Shown here one piece after another: positions 33,766 to 41,743 of a stretch of DNA of 64,000 bases (position 1 is the first letter of the stretch; each line of letters opens with the position of its first letter). The stretch comes from Actinoplanes sp. DH11. GTDB lineage: Bacteria; Actinomycetota; Actinomycetes; Mycobacteriales; Micromonosporaceae. Below the pieces are notes generated by a model, which made no database searches, was not told the origin of the DNA, and was given only the letters and a program-made list of their open reading frames with translations. A program made the position numbers and the translations under genes. The stretch is from assembly GCF_020873875.1 (NCBI RefSeq), contig NZ_JAHWGU010000009.1:1-64000 (forward strand), given 5' to 3'.

Positions 33766-34449
33766 ATGCGCAAGCGGCTGCGGTGGGTGCTGGGCGGCGT
33801 CGTCGGCGTGGTGCTGGCGATCGGTGGGTTGGCCTGGGCCTACCCGTCGGTCGTGGCGACCACCTGCCCCGGCTGCTACGGATTGACGCAGGTGAGTGAC
33901 GGCGTCTACGGCGAGCGGGGCCTCGACGCCTCGCAGGAGGAGGGGTTGACCGGACTCGCGGTCGACGCGCGCCGGCGGGTCGAGACGTTCTACGGTGAGC
34001 GCCGGTCCGATCCACGCCTGGTCGCCTGCGCCACCGACGGCTGTTACTCCCGGATCGGGGGCGGCGGTGAGAAAGGTGTCGCCGTGCTCAACCGGGCGGT
34101 CATGCTGTCCCCGCGCGGGCTGGACGCGGTGATCGCCTCGCACGAGATGGCCCATGTGGAGCTGCACCGCCGGCTCGACGGCGAGGTCCCGCAGTGGTTC
34201 GACGAAGGGCTCGCCGTCGTCGTCTCCGGCGATCCCCGGTACCTGGGTGCGGCCTGCCGGGTGCCGTTCGACGGCGAACTGCCCGGGACGCTTCCCGGGT
34301 GGCTGGACGCCGCGAGCGCCGACGAGCAGGTGTACGCGAAGGCGGCGTGCCGGGTCCAGCGGTGGCTGGACGCGAACGGCGGTCGCGACGCGGTGCTGAC
34401 CCTGATCGATCAGCTCAACGACGGGGCGGCCTTCCCGGCGATCAAGTGA
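33766..34449 (+). CDS. Membrane-anchored HExxH metallopeptidase-like protein
   Basis: 227 residues. A single N-terminal membrane helix (VLGGVVGVVLAIGGLAWAY) leads to an outside domain. The motif ASHEMAHVELHRRL is an HExxH zinc site with an additional His, and WFDEGLAVVVSGDPRYL gives the downstream Glu of gluzincins. This is the peptidase MA-like pattern. Cys residues (TTCPGCYG, ACATDGCY, AACR, AACRVQRW) may form disulfides. ATG 33766 lies six bases after TAGGAT (33754-33759), so the mRNA is leaderless. A 13-base-pair terminator follows immediately. Substrate unknown. Confidence 0.82.
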   Translation: MRKRLRWVLGGVVGVVLAIGGLAWAYPSVVATTCPGCYGLTQVSDGVYGERGLDASQEEGLTGLAVDARRRVETFYGERRSDPRLVACATDGCYSRIGGGGEKGVAVLNRAVMLSPRGLDAVIASHEMAHVELHRRLDGEVPQWFDEGLAVVVSGDPRYLGAACRVPFDGELPGTLPGWLDAASADEQVYAKAACRVQRWLDANGGRDAVLTLIDQLNDGAAFPAIK

Positions 34450-34452
34450 GGG

Positions 34453-34482
34453 CAAGGGGTACGCCGGTCGGCGTACCCCTTG
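34453..34482. terminator. Terminator after the metallopeptidase gene
   Basis: CAAGGGGTACGCC (34453-34465) pairs perfectly with GGCGTACCCCTTG (34470-34482) around the tetraloop GGTC, starting four bases past the stop codon. Confidence 0.88.
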
Positions 34483-34587
34483 ATCAGAGGTGTGCGGAAA
34501 GGTCCAGGCCGACCAGGTCCGCCGCGTGCTACGGGAGCTGGCAGCCCGGGCCGTGACCGTGCCCCGGCGATCGCCTCGGGAGGGCGC

Positions 34588-34788
34588 TCAGCGAGGGGTG
34601 TCGGTCCGTTTCGCCTTGCGCATCTCATGGATGCCGATAGCTGCGGCGATGCCGACGGCCGGGCCCAGGGCGAGCCCGATACCGATGTTGTCGAAGAGGA
34701 CCAGTCCGACGATCATGCCGAGGGTGATGCCGAGCGCCACGCCCAGGCCCAGCAGCCGGTCACGCTCTTTGTTCTCCGGGTTCGACAT
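34588..34788 (-). CDS. Small membrane protein (66 aa)
   Basis: 66 residues: MSNPENKERDRLLG, then two close hydrophobic stretches (VALGITLGMIVGLVLF and IGIGLALGPAVGIAAAIGI) separated by DN, then a basic tail HEMRKAKRTDTP. This resembles the glycine-rich small membrane proteins found near stress genes. ATG 34788 has a consensus ribosome site (TAGGAGGATC), which rules out the longer open frame upstream. Confidence 0.8.
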   Translation of the reverse strand: MSNPENKERDRLLGLGVALGITLGMIVGLVLFDNIGIGLALGPAVGIAAAIGIHEMRKAKRTDTPR

Positions 34789-35140
34789 GATCCTCCTACC
34801 GCCGACGGTCCGGTCCGGTTCTCGTACCCGTCCGGCTGGTCCGGAAAACGGCGGCGAGATGCCGAGCAGCCTCAGCCGGCCCGGCCGAGGCGCGCGAGCA
34901 GACGTGTGGTGCGGTAGTCGTCGGCCGCGGTGAGAGGCGACCGGCACATGCCGTCCATGTGCAGGGCGTCGCCGAAACTGTCGGCGCCCCGCTCGATGCG
35001 GCCGGGAGAGCTCCGCGTGCTGCAGCGGGACCAGCACCCGGCGGACGGCTGACACACCGGCGAGGACGCCGGGTGTGGGGGTGCACCCGGCGGGTATGCG
35101 GAGGCTTCAGCTCGACGACGATGCCGAACGGGGTGAGCCG
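34789..35140. other. Gap of about 350 bases with a possible gene relic
   Basis: Apart from the ribosome site of the 66-residue membrane protein and the weak frameshifted relic at 34872-35055, I see no gene or clear regulatory site here. Confidence 0.4.
34872..35055 (-). pseudogene. Possible short frameshifted relic
   Basis: From GTG 35055 the frame gives SAVRRVLVPLQHAELS. A one-frame shift then gives RIERGADSFGDALHMDG and ends TTRLLARLGRAG. Both halves look coding and share codon bias, but neither is recognised. This is weak evidence for a broken gene of about 60 codons. Confidence 0.25.
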
Positions 35141-35605
35141 ATGACCACCGGACAACAGGACGCCGGACTTCGCCAGATCGGCGAGACCGTCGCGCGGTCC
35201 GGCGTACACCTCCAGTTCGTGCCGCAGCCGGCGCTGCTGGAGACATGCTGGTACACGATCGGTCTGACCGGCCACGATCACCCGGAGCTGATCCTGTTCG
35301 GCATGCCCCCGGATCTCGCCCGGCCCGTCCTGCACGACATCGCCGGTGACGTCATCGCCCGCCGGCGGACGTGCACGGCGGGGCAGTTCGCCGGCGACGT
35401 CCTCGGCGGGCACCAGGCCCAGTTCGTCGCGGTGAGCGAGCCGGATCGCCACCTGCCGGTGGCGGCGCAGTTCTACGCCACGACGGGTACGGCGGTGACA
35501 GCGCTGCAGATCGTGTGGCCGGACAGGTACCAGCGCTGGCCCTGGCAACCCGGTTCCCGCGTGTCGGACATGCCGGTCCTGGGCCGGCCCGCGCCGCCCA
35601 CGTGA
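35141..35605 (+). CDS. DUF4262 family protein
   Basis: 154 residues. The DUF4262 core is visible: CWYTIGLTGHDHPELILFGMPPDLARPVLHDIAGDVI, then a beta-rich part LGGHQAQFVAVSE and YQRWPWQPG near the C-terminus. The family's function is unknown; members are common near toxin-immunity or stress genes in actinobacteria. ATG 35141 with GGGGTGAG upstream is the best start, though the frame continues upstream. Confidence 0.85.
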   Translation: MTTGQQDAGLRQIGETVARSGVHLQFVPQPALLETCWYTIGLTGHDHPELILFGMPPDLARPVLHDIAGDVIARRRTCTAGQFAGDVLGGHQAQFVAVSEPDRHLPVAAQFYATTGTAVTALQIVWPDRYQRWPWQPGSRVSDMPVLGRPAPPT

Positions 35606-35619
35606 CGAGCTGTGCTCGC

Positions 35620-36198
35620 CTATTCGCGCCGATCCCCGGCGAGCATGGCGTACGTGTATCCGTCCACCCACCCCAGCTCCGCGTGCCAGGAGTCCCCGAC
35701 ACCGTGCTGCTCGCGCCGCATGCCGACCTTCTCCAAGATCCGCACCGAGGCCAGATTGTCCGCGAAGCAGCCGGCGGTGATCCGCCGCACGCCGAGCCGG
35801 TCGAACGCGTACGCCACCATCGCGGTGACCGCCTCGGTGGCGTAGCCCCGGCCGCCGTACGCCGGGTCGAAGGTGTAGCCCAGGTCCGCCTCCGTCCGGG
35901 GCGGCATGTCCGGCTGCCCCATGCCGTCGAGGACGGTCAACGAGACCGTGCCGATCACCAGGCCGTCGAGGGTCACCGCCACGCTGTGGTCGTCGGGGTT
36001 CTCCGCCGCACGCCGCCACGCCGCCCGCAACGAGGCCGCGTCGACCTCGGTGGTGAGCAGCCAGCGAGTGACCGCCGGCAGGTTGCGGTACTCCAGGATC
36101 CGGTCGACGTCCTCGTCCCGCACCGGCCGCAACTCGAGACGTTCGGTGCGCAGATTTTCGCTCGGCATGGTTTCGCTGGGCACGGTTTCGCTCGGCAT
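35620..36198 (-). CDS. GNAT N-acetyltransferase (RimJ/RimL type)
   Basis: 192 residues. The pattern is LRTERLELRPVRDEDVDRILEYRN, then LGYTFDPAYGGRGYATEAVTAMVAYAFDRLGVRRITAGCFADNLASVRILEKVGM. The second block holds the acetyl-CoA loop (GGRGYA) and the N-x-x-S-x-x-x-x-E-K-x-G-M signature. It acetylates a terminal amine, often on ribosomal proteins or small molecules; the substrate is unknown. The N-terminus carries three copies of a five-residue M/V-P-S-E-T/N unit from a short DNA repeat. The third ATG is an alternative start. Confidence 0.9.
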   Translation of the reverse strand: MPSETVPSETMPSENLRTERLELRPVRDEDVDRILEYRNLPAVTRWLLTTEVDAASLRAAWRRAAENPDDHSVAVTLDGLVIGTVSLTVLDGMGQPDMPPRTEADLGYTFDPAYGGRGYATEAVTAMVAYAFDRLGVRRITAGCFADNLASVRILEKVGMRREQHGVGDSWHAELGWVDGYTYAMLAGDRRE

Positions 36199-36247
36199 GG
36201 AGCTGCACTGTAGTGGAGGAGCGCAGCTGTGGTGTCCCTCCCGGATC

Positions 36248-36729
36248 ATGGCAGGGGTGAACGCTTCTTCGGGCGGGCCGACGTCGAGTCCGCTGGACGT
36301 ACCGCCGCTGTTCGCCGCTCTGCACGGAGCTCGCCGTGTGCTCCTGGCCGGCCTCGTGACCCCGGATGCCAAGGGCCCGGACGACTATTTCCCGGAACGG
36401 ACCCTGGCCCGCCGGCTGGCTGCCCACGAATTGCCGCCGACGCTCAACGGGCGACTCCGATGCGGCCCAGCATCGTGCAGGGGCAGATCGCCGCGGCCAC
36501 CGAAGGCGCTTTCGGCGACGTCCAATTCACCCGCCGGACGGCCGGCAGCACCCTGTTCGTCAACCCGCTGATGGCCGCCTATTTCACCGTCGACCTCGCC
36601 GCACTCGCCGCCCGATGCCTCTACCTGGACCGGCTCGAGAACACCGTCGGCATGCGCCAGGTGGCCACCCGGGTCGAGGCCTTCCGGAACGAGATCATCA
36701 CTCGTACGCCTCGCGTCTTCCCGCACTGA
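36248..36729 (+). pseudogene. Frameshifted hypothetical gene
   Basis: From ATG 36248 the frame encodes VPPLFAALHGARRVLLAGL, then AKGPDDYFPERTLARRLAAHELPPTLNG. Near 36450 the coding character moves to another frame, which gives SIVQGQIAAATEGAFGDVQF, NPLMAAYFTVDLAALAARCLYL and AFRNEIITRTPRVFPH. Together they would make one protein of about 160 residues. Two overlapping genes (the second from ATG 36460) is the alternative. No family is recognised. Confidence 0.55.
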
Positions 36730-36732
36730 CAA

Positions 36733-36810
36733 CAGCGCTGTCCCTCGGTCGCCGGCAGCAGCGCTGTCCCTCGGTCGCCGGCAGCAGCGCTGTCACCCGG
36801 TCGCCGGCAG
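36733..36810. repeat. 26-bp tandem repeat, three copies
   Basis: CAGCGCTGTC recurs at 36733, 36759 and 36785, a 26-base period. The third copy differs by a few bases and runs into the 3' end of the Lrp gene, encoding its last residues. Confidence 0.85.
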
Positions 36811-37257
36811 CATCCCCGGTGCGGGGTTGCTGACCTGCTGGAAGATGACGGAGGTGCGGAAGCCGGTGACCTCGCGGCGCTTGCTGAGCCGGTCCAGCAG
36901 GAAGGCGTGCAGGGCGTCGAGGTCGGGCACGCCCACGTGCAGCAGGAAGTCGTCGCCACCGGCGAGGACGAAGACGTGCAGCACCTCGGGCATTTTCGCG
37001 GCGGAGGCCTTGAAGGTGTCGATGACGGCCCGGCTCAACGGCCGCACCTGCACGGAGACCATCGCCTGGACGCTGCGGTTGAGCGCGGCGGGGTCGATGT
37101 CGGCGTGGTAGCCGCGGATCACGCCCCGGCGGGTCAGGGCCCGGACCCGTTCGAGGCATGTCGACGGGGCGATGCCGAGTTGCCGGGCGAGCTCGCGGTT
37201 GGAGAGCCGCGCATCTGATTGGAGAAGGGCGACGATTCGCGCATCCAGTTCGTCCAT
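36793..37257 (-). CDS. Lrp/AsnC family transcriptional regulator
   Basis: 154 residues. The N-terminal HTH reads LDARIVALLQSDARLSNRELARQLGIAPSTCLERVRAL, with RGVIRGYHADIDP as the linker. The C-terminal RAM domain has VFVLAGGDDFLLHVGVPDLDALHAFLLDRL (ligand pocket). Lrp-type proteins sense amino acids. The divergent neighbour is an amino-acid permease with an inverted repeat in the shared promoter, so it very probably controls that transporter. The 3' end was partly rewritten by a 26-base tandem repeat. Confidence 0.93.
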   Translation of the reverse strand: MDELDARIVALLQSDARLSNRELARQLGIAPSTCLERVRALTRRGVIRGYHADIDPAALNRSVQAMVSVQVRPLSRAVIDTFKASAAKMPEVLHVFVLAGGDDFLLHVGVPDLDALHAFLLDRLSKRREVTGFRTSVIFQQVSNPAPGMLPATG

Positions 37258-37288
37258 CCACCCATTCTGGCGGCAGATTCCGACCGTG

Positions 37289-37318
37289 CGTTCGGTGAGC
37301 CCATCATTTGACCGAACG
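37289..37318. promoter_or_regulatory. Probable Lrp operator
   Basis: Perfect inverted repeat CGTTCGGT (37289-37296) and ACCGAACG (37311-37318), centres 22 bases apart (about two helical turns). It lies between the divergent Lrp and permease genes and ends just before the TAGCGT -10 (37325-37330) of the permease. Confidence 0.6.
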
Positions 37319-37336
37319 GCTGCTTAGCGTCGGCGC

Positions 37337-38701
37337 ATGACAGGGCATCGTTTAGGGGTGTGGCAGGGCACCGCAACCGTCCTCGGCGGCGTGCTCGGGC
37401 CAGGCATGCTGGTGTTGCCGCACCTGGCCGCGGAGGCGGCCGGGCCGGGTTCGGTGCTGGCGTGGGCGGCGCTGCTGATCGTCAGCGTTCCGGTCGCGTT
37501 CACGTTCGCGCTGCTCGGGTTGCGTCATCCCGACGCCGGCGGGGTCGCACATTTCGCCGGGATGGCGGCGGGCCGATGGGCGTACGCGATGGTCGGCTGG
37601 TGGTTCTTCGTGGCCGTGCCGATCGGCACGCTCGCCGGCGGGCTGGCCGGTGGCCTCTACGCGGCGGACGCGTTCGGCTGGGACGGCCCGGCCGCGGCGG
37701 CCATCGCCTGCGGTCTGCTGGCGGCGGCGTTCCTCACCAACGCGGCCGGACTGCGCACCAGCGGCCGCACCCAGGTCGTGATGGTGAGCCTGCTGCTCGC
37801 GGTCCTGACCGCGGCCGTCGTGGCGAGCCTGCCGGCGGTGCGAGCGGAACGGTTCGAGCCTTTCCTGCCGCACGGGATCGGCGGCGTCGGCAGCGCCGTC
37901 GGTGTGCTGATCTTCGCGTTCGTGGGCTGGGAGGCGGCCAGCCACCTGTCGGCGGATTTCGAGGGACGGCGCCTGCTGACGGCCACCGCCCTGACGCTGG
38001 CGGCGGTGACCGTGATCTACGTGAGTGTGGCGGTCACGGTCGTCGGTTCCGGGGCGGCGTTGTCGCCGGTACCGCTGACCGCGATGATGGCCACGACCAT
38101 CGGCACGGCGGCCGGACCGGTGACCGGGGTCGCCGCCCTGGTGCTGGCGTTCGGGGCACTCAACACCTACCTCGCCGGCGCGTCCCGCCTCGGCGTGGCC
38201 CTGGCCGAACAACGGCTGCTGCCGCACCGGTTCGCGGCACCGCACCGCATCCTGATCCTGCTCGGCGCGGCGATCGCCACGCTCGGCGCGGTCACCGTCG
38301 CGCTGCCGATCAACCTGGACCCGCTGCTGCGCGCCACGTCGGCGTGCCTGGGCGCGGTCATGTTCGTCGGCGCCCTCGCCGCCGTGCGGCTGCTGCCCGG
38401 CGGCCGGATGCGCGCGGTCGCGGTCGCCGGCACCGCCCTGACCGGCGTGACACTGGCCCTCAGCGGCATCTACCTGCTCGTGCCCGCGGTCATCGCGCTC
38501 GCCGGCTTCACCACCCGAGCCGCCCACTCCCGGCGCCGGGCCCCACGCGCCCTCACGCGGCCAACTCCGCCAACTCCCGGCGCCGAGCCCTGCGCGCCGC
38601 CGCGCCCGCTCCTGGCGCCGAGCTCTACGTCTCCGCGCCGGTCGGTTCCGGTTGAAGCGGGCGCCACTCGCCGAGGTCGCCGGCCTGCCCGGTGCGAGTG
38701 A
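37337..38701 (+). CDS. APC-superfamily amino-acid permease
   Basis: 454 residues with about eleven or twelve membrane helices, beginning GTATVLGGVLGPGMLVLPHLAAEAAGPG, the G-x-G re-entrant motif of APC transporters. FAFVGWEAASHLSADFEGRR matches TM6 and following. It resembles YjeH-type amino-acid exporters/permeases. The last 60 or so residues (after TTRAAHSRRR) are a Pro/Arg-rich low-complexity tail, and the 3' end overlaps the convergent Imm1-like gene by 77 bases, so the true stop context may have drifted. ATG 37337 is six bases after TAGCGT, giving a leaderless mRNA. It is divergent from and probably regulated by the Lrp protein. Confidence 0.9.
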   Translation: MTGHRLGVWQGTATVLGGVLGPGMLVLPHLAAEAAGPGSVLAWAALLIVSVPVAFTFALLGLRHPDAGGVAHFAGMAAGRWAYAMVGWWFFVAVPIGTLAGGLAGGLYAADAFGWDGPAAAAIACGLLAAAFLTNAAGLRTSGRTQVVMVSLLLAVLTAAVVASLPAVRAERFEPFLPHGIGGVGSAVGVLIFAFVGWEAASHLSADFEGRRLLTATALTLAAVTVIYVSVAVTVVGSGAALSPVPLTAMMATTIGTAAGPVTGVAALVLAFGALNTYLAGASRLGVALAEQRLLPHRFAAPHRILILLGAAIATLGAVTVALPINLDPLLRATSACLGAVMFVGALAAVRLLPGGRMRAVAVAGTALTGVTLALSGIYLLVPAVIALAGFTTRAAHSRRRAPRALTRPTPPTPGAEPCAPPRPLLAPSSTSPRRSVPVEAGATRRGRRPARCE

Positions 38702-39062
38702 AGGCCTGCACCACGTCCCAGGCGCGATGGACCTCCAGGACGACGTCGCCGGTGAACCGTGCCAACTCGTCCCTGACCGGTACCTTGACGTAAGCATCGG
38801 CGGGCACGCTGCCGTCCCCGCCGAGCACGAAGAACCGCGGGACGGGGGCCGTGACGACCATGTGGACGACCGCGTACTCGCCGCGGAACCCGATCGTCAC
38901 CCGCGATGACCCGCCGCCCGGGATCTCGACCTCGACGTAGCCCCGAATCCGGCGGCGCCGCAGCCGCCGGAAACGGTCCTCCAACTCCGCCGGCTCGGAT
39001 CGCACCGGGGTGGGGCAGAAACGGCGCGACCCGAGTTCCGTCGCGGACCAGACCACATGCAT
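38625..39062 (-). CDS. Imm1-like immunity family protein
   Basis: 145 residues. RVTIGFRGEYAVVHMVV, RFFVLGGDGSVPADAYVKVPVRDELARF and the closing WDVVQAFTRTGQAGDLGEWRPL resemble the Imm1 family of polymorphic-toxin immunity proteins (beta-rich, 130-150 residues). No toxin is seen beside it. ATG 39062 is set by TACACT six bases upstream, a leaderless promoter. It overlaps the permease tail antiparallel. The Imm1 call is moderate; a plain hypothetical is the alternative. Confidence 0.6.
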   Translation of the reverse strand: MHVVWSATELGSRRFCPTPVRSEPAELEDRFRRLRRRRIRGYVEVEIPGGGSSRVTIGFRGEYAVVHMVVTAPVPRFFVLGGDGSVPADAYVKVPVRDELARFTGDVVLEVHRAWDVVQAFTRTGQAGDLGEWRPLQPEPTGAET

Positions 39063-39140
39063 CGCCGGAGTGTAGAGGTCGCACCGCCTGCGGCCGCAGC
39101 TCGCGTCCCGCCGCACGCCATCCCCCTGGAGGGCCGTCGG

Positions 39141-39428
39141 CTATTCCTCGGAGGGTGGCCTGTCCTCGGAGGGTGGCCTGCCGATATGGCCGAGGCCGTC
39201 CAGCAGCCGTTCGCGAGCGTTGTGCAGGCGGTCGGTGTAGTCCGGCATGAAGATCTCGACGAGCGTCCTGTCGAGCGTGCCGGCGATCGCGTACAGCGGC
39301 GACCAGACCGCACGCTCCTGGTTGACGAGGTCGTCGAACGGTGCCGTGCCCATCATCCGGTAGAGCCAGTCGGACAGCACGAACGCCTGGTCCCTGCTGA
39401 GCTTGATCGTAAGGTCGTCGTCGGCCAC
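39141..39428 (-). CDS. Small hypothetical protein (95 aa)
   Basis: 95 residues: LTIKLSRDQAFVLSDWLYRMMGTAPFDDLVNQERAVWSPLYAIAGTLDRTLVEIF, ending in an R-P-P-S-E-x repeat from a short DNA duplication. It is helical and soluble. GTG 39428 is chosen over a longer frame because TAGCCT lies seven bases upstream, the leaderless pattern. This type is frequent in actinobacterial immunity/orphan clusters, but I recognise no family. Confidence 0.7.
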   Translation of the reverse strand: MADDDLTIKLSRDQAFVLSDWLYRMMGTAPFDDLVNQERAVWSPLYAIAGTLDRTLVEIFMPDYTDRLHNARERLLDGLGHIGRPPSEDRPPSEE

Positions 39429-39437
39429 GCGGCGAAG

Positions 39438-39537
39438 GCTACGGGGATCCGGTATCCCCGTCATGCCCGCTCAGGGTCGCGGTAGAAGCTATGGGGATCC
39501 GGTATCCCTGTCATGCCCGCCCGGGGTCGCGGTAGAG
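39438..39537. repeat. 50-bp direct duplication with palindromes
   Basis: Two adjacent 50-base copies (39438-39487 and 39488-39537), nearly identical. Each contains GGGGAT-CCGGT-ATCCC, an inverted repeat. The first copy sits just upstream of the 95-residue gene's -10; the second contains the stop codon of the next - strand gene. Confidence 0.8.
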
Positions 39538-40262
39538 CCGGACGACCAGGTCCCCTGTTCCTCAGCGGCCGACGACGGCCCGTCAGCTGTGCGGGCGGGG
39601 TGCCGAACCACCTGGACGAGGTTGCCCACGCCCACGGCGGACAGGGCCGTGATCGCGATCCAAAACCCGTATTCGTAGCTGAGCAGGTCGCCGACCTGGC
39701 CGTAATGCTCCCATCCGCGCAGCTCCGAGACCGTTGGCGCGGGTGTGGAGGCCGGGGTGGTGACCCTGCTCAACACCGTCGCCACCGCGTCCGTCGCATC
39801 ACGCCGTGCCAGCATCGTCGCACCGAACAGGACAACCGCCGCGGGAATGGCAAGCCCCGCGGTGCCCGTCGCACGCCAGTTACGCGACGGCAGCGCCGTG
39901 CCGGCGAGCGCCGCCGTCATGAGAGCGGCCGCCAGCCAGGCCATGGGCCGCCGCGGCAGGGGCGGAGGCGGCTCACCGAGCACTTGCCGTTCCCCGGCGT
40001 CGTCAAGCCGGTGAACCGGTCGCCGGCCGACGTCGTCGGTGAAGGCGATATCAGGCCGTCCACCAGTGAGTATGTCAGCGCCGGTGTAGGTGACCCGCCA
40101 GTGCACAGGTGACTGCTCGCTCTCGCACGACGCGCTCATGAACGGCAGCAGCAGGCAGAACCCCGCCATGATCAAGCCTGCGGGACTGGCGAGTCGCCGC
40201 GTCAGCGGTCCCGCGAATCTCCGCGCCCGTGCCGGCCCGCGGTGCGCATCGTCATCACCCAC
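39489..40262 (-). CDS. Hypothetical membrane protein
   Basis: About 257 residues with four membrane helices: PAGLIMAGFCLLLPFMS (near the start), MAWLAAALMTAALAGTAL, TGTAGLAIPAAVVLFGATML and YGFWIAITALSAVGVGNLV. Between helices 1 and 2 an outside loop holds SCESEQSPVHWRVTYTGADILTG. No family is recognised. The start is uncertain: GTG 40262 gives a sensible basic N-terminus; GTG 40328 or the ATG before AGFCLLLP are alternatives. The end lies in a 50-base duplication. Confidence 0.65.
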   Translation of the reverse strand: MGDDDAHRGPARARRFAGPLTRRLASPAGLIMAGFCLLLPFMSASCESEQSPVHWRVTYTGADILTGGRPDIAFTDDVGRRPVHRLDDAGERQVLGEPPPPLPRRPMAWLAAALMTAALAGTALPSRNWRATGTAGLAIPAAVVLFGATMLARRDATDAVATVLSRVTTPASTPAPTVSELRGWEHYGQVGDLLSYEYGFWIAITALSAVGVGNLVQVVRHPARTADGPSSAAEEQGTWSSGSTATPGGHDRDTGSP

Positions 40263-40384
40263 CGGGTCAGCCTGTCCCAGATCCGGGCCGGGCGCCACCG
40301 TGCCCCAACGCCGCCCACCGCCGTCCACCAGGCATCACCGGATCGCCACTGCCTCCGTTCATCGATCGAACAAATCCAGCCGGC

Positions 40385-40939
40385 CTACGTGGCGGGTCCC
40401 AACGGTCTGATCCGCGTGTTCTGGAAGGACGTGTAGAGCCAGCGGCCGTGGCGCTTCACGGCGACGTTCGTGTTGACGGAGAGAGCCTCCTCGGTGCAGG
40501 CCGTCTCACCCGGCCAGAGGACACAGCCGGTACGCACGATGACGGCCAGATCGGGCTCGGGGAAGCGGATGCGCTGGTCCCGCTGGAGAAGACGCGTGCC
40601 GCGCAAATACGTCGTGAAGTAGTAACCCATGCCTTCCTCGATGCCGGCCCGGGTGCTCAGGTGGTCACCGTTGAACGTCACCACATCGGCATCGGAGGTG
40701 TAGAGCGCGGCGTAGGCTCGGGCATCGCCGCGCGCCCACGCCTGGTCCTGGCGCTGACGCAGCTCCTGCAACGCGACGAGATCTCTGTCCTGGATGGAGC
40801 TGGCCGAGGGCTCGGCAGCCGCGGGGCCGGCCGCGGCGCCGAGGGCGATGGAGGGCACGGCGACCATGGACACCAGGGCTGCCCGCCACCGCGGAGCGCG
40901 CCGGGCCGTGCTGATCATACGGTTCAGGTATCGGCTCAT
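40385..40939 (-). CDS. Secreted SnoaL-like (SgcJ/EcaC family) protein
   Basis: 184 residues. A signal peptide (WRAALVSMVAVPSIALGAAAGPAAAEP) precedes a SnoaL/NTF2-like domain: DLVALQELRQRQDQAWARGDARAYAALYTSDADVVTFNGDHLSTRAGIEEGM, then RDQRIRFPEPDLAVIVRTGCVLWPG and KRHGRWLYTSFQNTRI. This is the SgcJ/EcaC group, small cone-shaped proteins that bind or modify small molecules. ATG 40939 opens the signal peptide. The region 40940-41072 upstream carries only AT-richer promoter-like sequence. Confidence 0.85.
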   Translation of the reverse strand: MSRYLNRMISTARRAPRWRAALVSMVAVPSIALGAAAGPAAAEPSASSIQDRDLVALQELRQRQDQAWARGDARAYAALYTSDADVVTFNGDHLSTRAGIEEGMGYYFTTYLRGTRLLQRDQRIRFPEPDLAVIVRTGCVLWPGETACTEEALSVNTNVAVKRHGRWLYTSFQNTRIRPLGPAT

Positions 40940-41072
40940 GTGAGAACCGTAGGAAGCGCGAGCCCTTCGCAAAAACCCTCTTCGGAGGCATCTCGTAATC
41001 CTCCTCAAGAGGTATGGACGTGGATGGCTCGCAGGCTTTTCGATGGACGCACAGATAACTGCCGGATCACCC

Positions 41073-41285
41073 CTACCAGTAACCCGTTTCAGGATCGACC
41101 TTGGAGAGGAAATCACGAATGGCATCCTCATGCTCCCGCATCGTCGGTGTCCGGCGATCCGAGAAGGCCGAAGTGAAGCCATAGTCGGGGTCTCGGCCCG
41201 AGATCCAGTTGTAGTGGTAGGCGCCCGGGTTGTCATCCTCCCCTGCGACCACTTCGAACACTTCACCGTCGACCTCAACGCGCAC
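41073..41285 (-). CDS. Small hypothetical protein (70 aa)
   Basis: 70 residues, acidic: RVEVDGEVFEVVAGEDDNPGAYHYNWISGRDPDYGFTSAFSDRR, ending RDFLSKVDPETGYW. It is beta-rich in appearance. GTG 41285 or the GTG 12 bases earlier could be the start; GAGAGGTGGAAG upstream favours 41285. Unknown function; the pattern is of orphan/immunity type. Confidence 0.65.
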   Translation of the reverse strand: MRVEVDGEVFEVVAGEDDNPGAYHYNWISGRDPDYGFTSAFSDRRTPTMREHEDAIRDFLSKVDPETGYW

Positions 41286-41335
41286 TGACGCTTCCACCTC
41301 TCAAGACGGGACGTAATCTCATCAGGCCGGACGTT

Positions 41336-41743
41336 TTAGGTGTCGTATTCGCCGAGGTCCCAGGGCGGCGAGAAGGCCATGTAGTCGCCCGGCTCGGCGG
41401 TGACCCACCAGATGTCATCACTGTTCTCCGGCTCATCGCTGATGAGGCCGGAGGTCTGGTCGAACCGTTCGACCTGGAAGGGACCGACAATGATTTGATC
41501 GAAGGTCGCCGGGTTCAACTCTGTGAGCCGGCGTTGGTAGAGCTCCTCGGCGAAGGAATCGATCTTCGCCTCGAGGTCATTGCGATCGATGGCGATGCGC
41601 TCCGGCCGCCCCTCGAGTGGGTAACCGAAGCTGGCGCCCTGGGCACGCTTCGCCTCGCCGGCCGTGACCGGCGACCCGCAGCCGGCCAGCAAACTGGCCG
41701 CCGCGATGACCAGCACCAGTTCGGGCCGCCTTCTGAACACCAT
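41336..41743 (-). CDS. Hypothetical lipoprotein
   Basis: 135 residues. The basic start MVFRRRPE, a hydrophobic core and the lipobox LLAGC predict a lipid-anchored exported protein. The mature part is acidic: RIAIDRNDLEAKIDSFAEELYQRRLTEL and the C-terminal WWVTAEPGDYMAFSPPWDLGEYDT. ATG 41743 is preferred; TACCCT lies eight bases upstream. No family is recognised. It sits just downstream of the decayed FecCD/AraC scar. Confidence 0.7.
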   Translation of the reverse strand: MVFRRRPELVLVIAAASLLAGCGSPVTAGEAKRAQGASFGYPLEGRPERIAIDRNDLEAKIDSFAEELYQRRLTELNPATFDQIIVGPFQVERFDQTSGLISDEPENSDDIWWVTAEPGDYMAFSPPWDLGEYDT

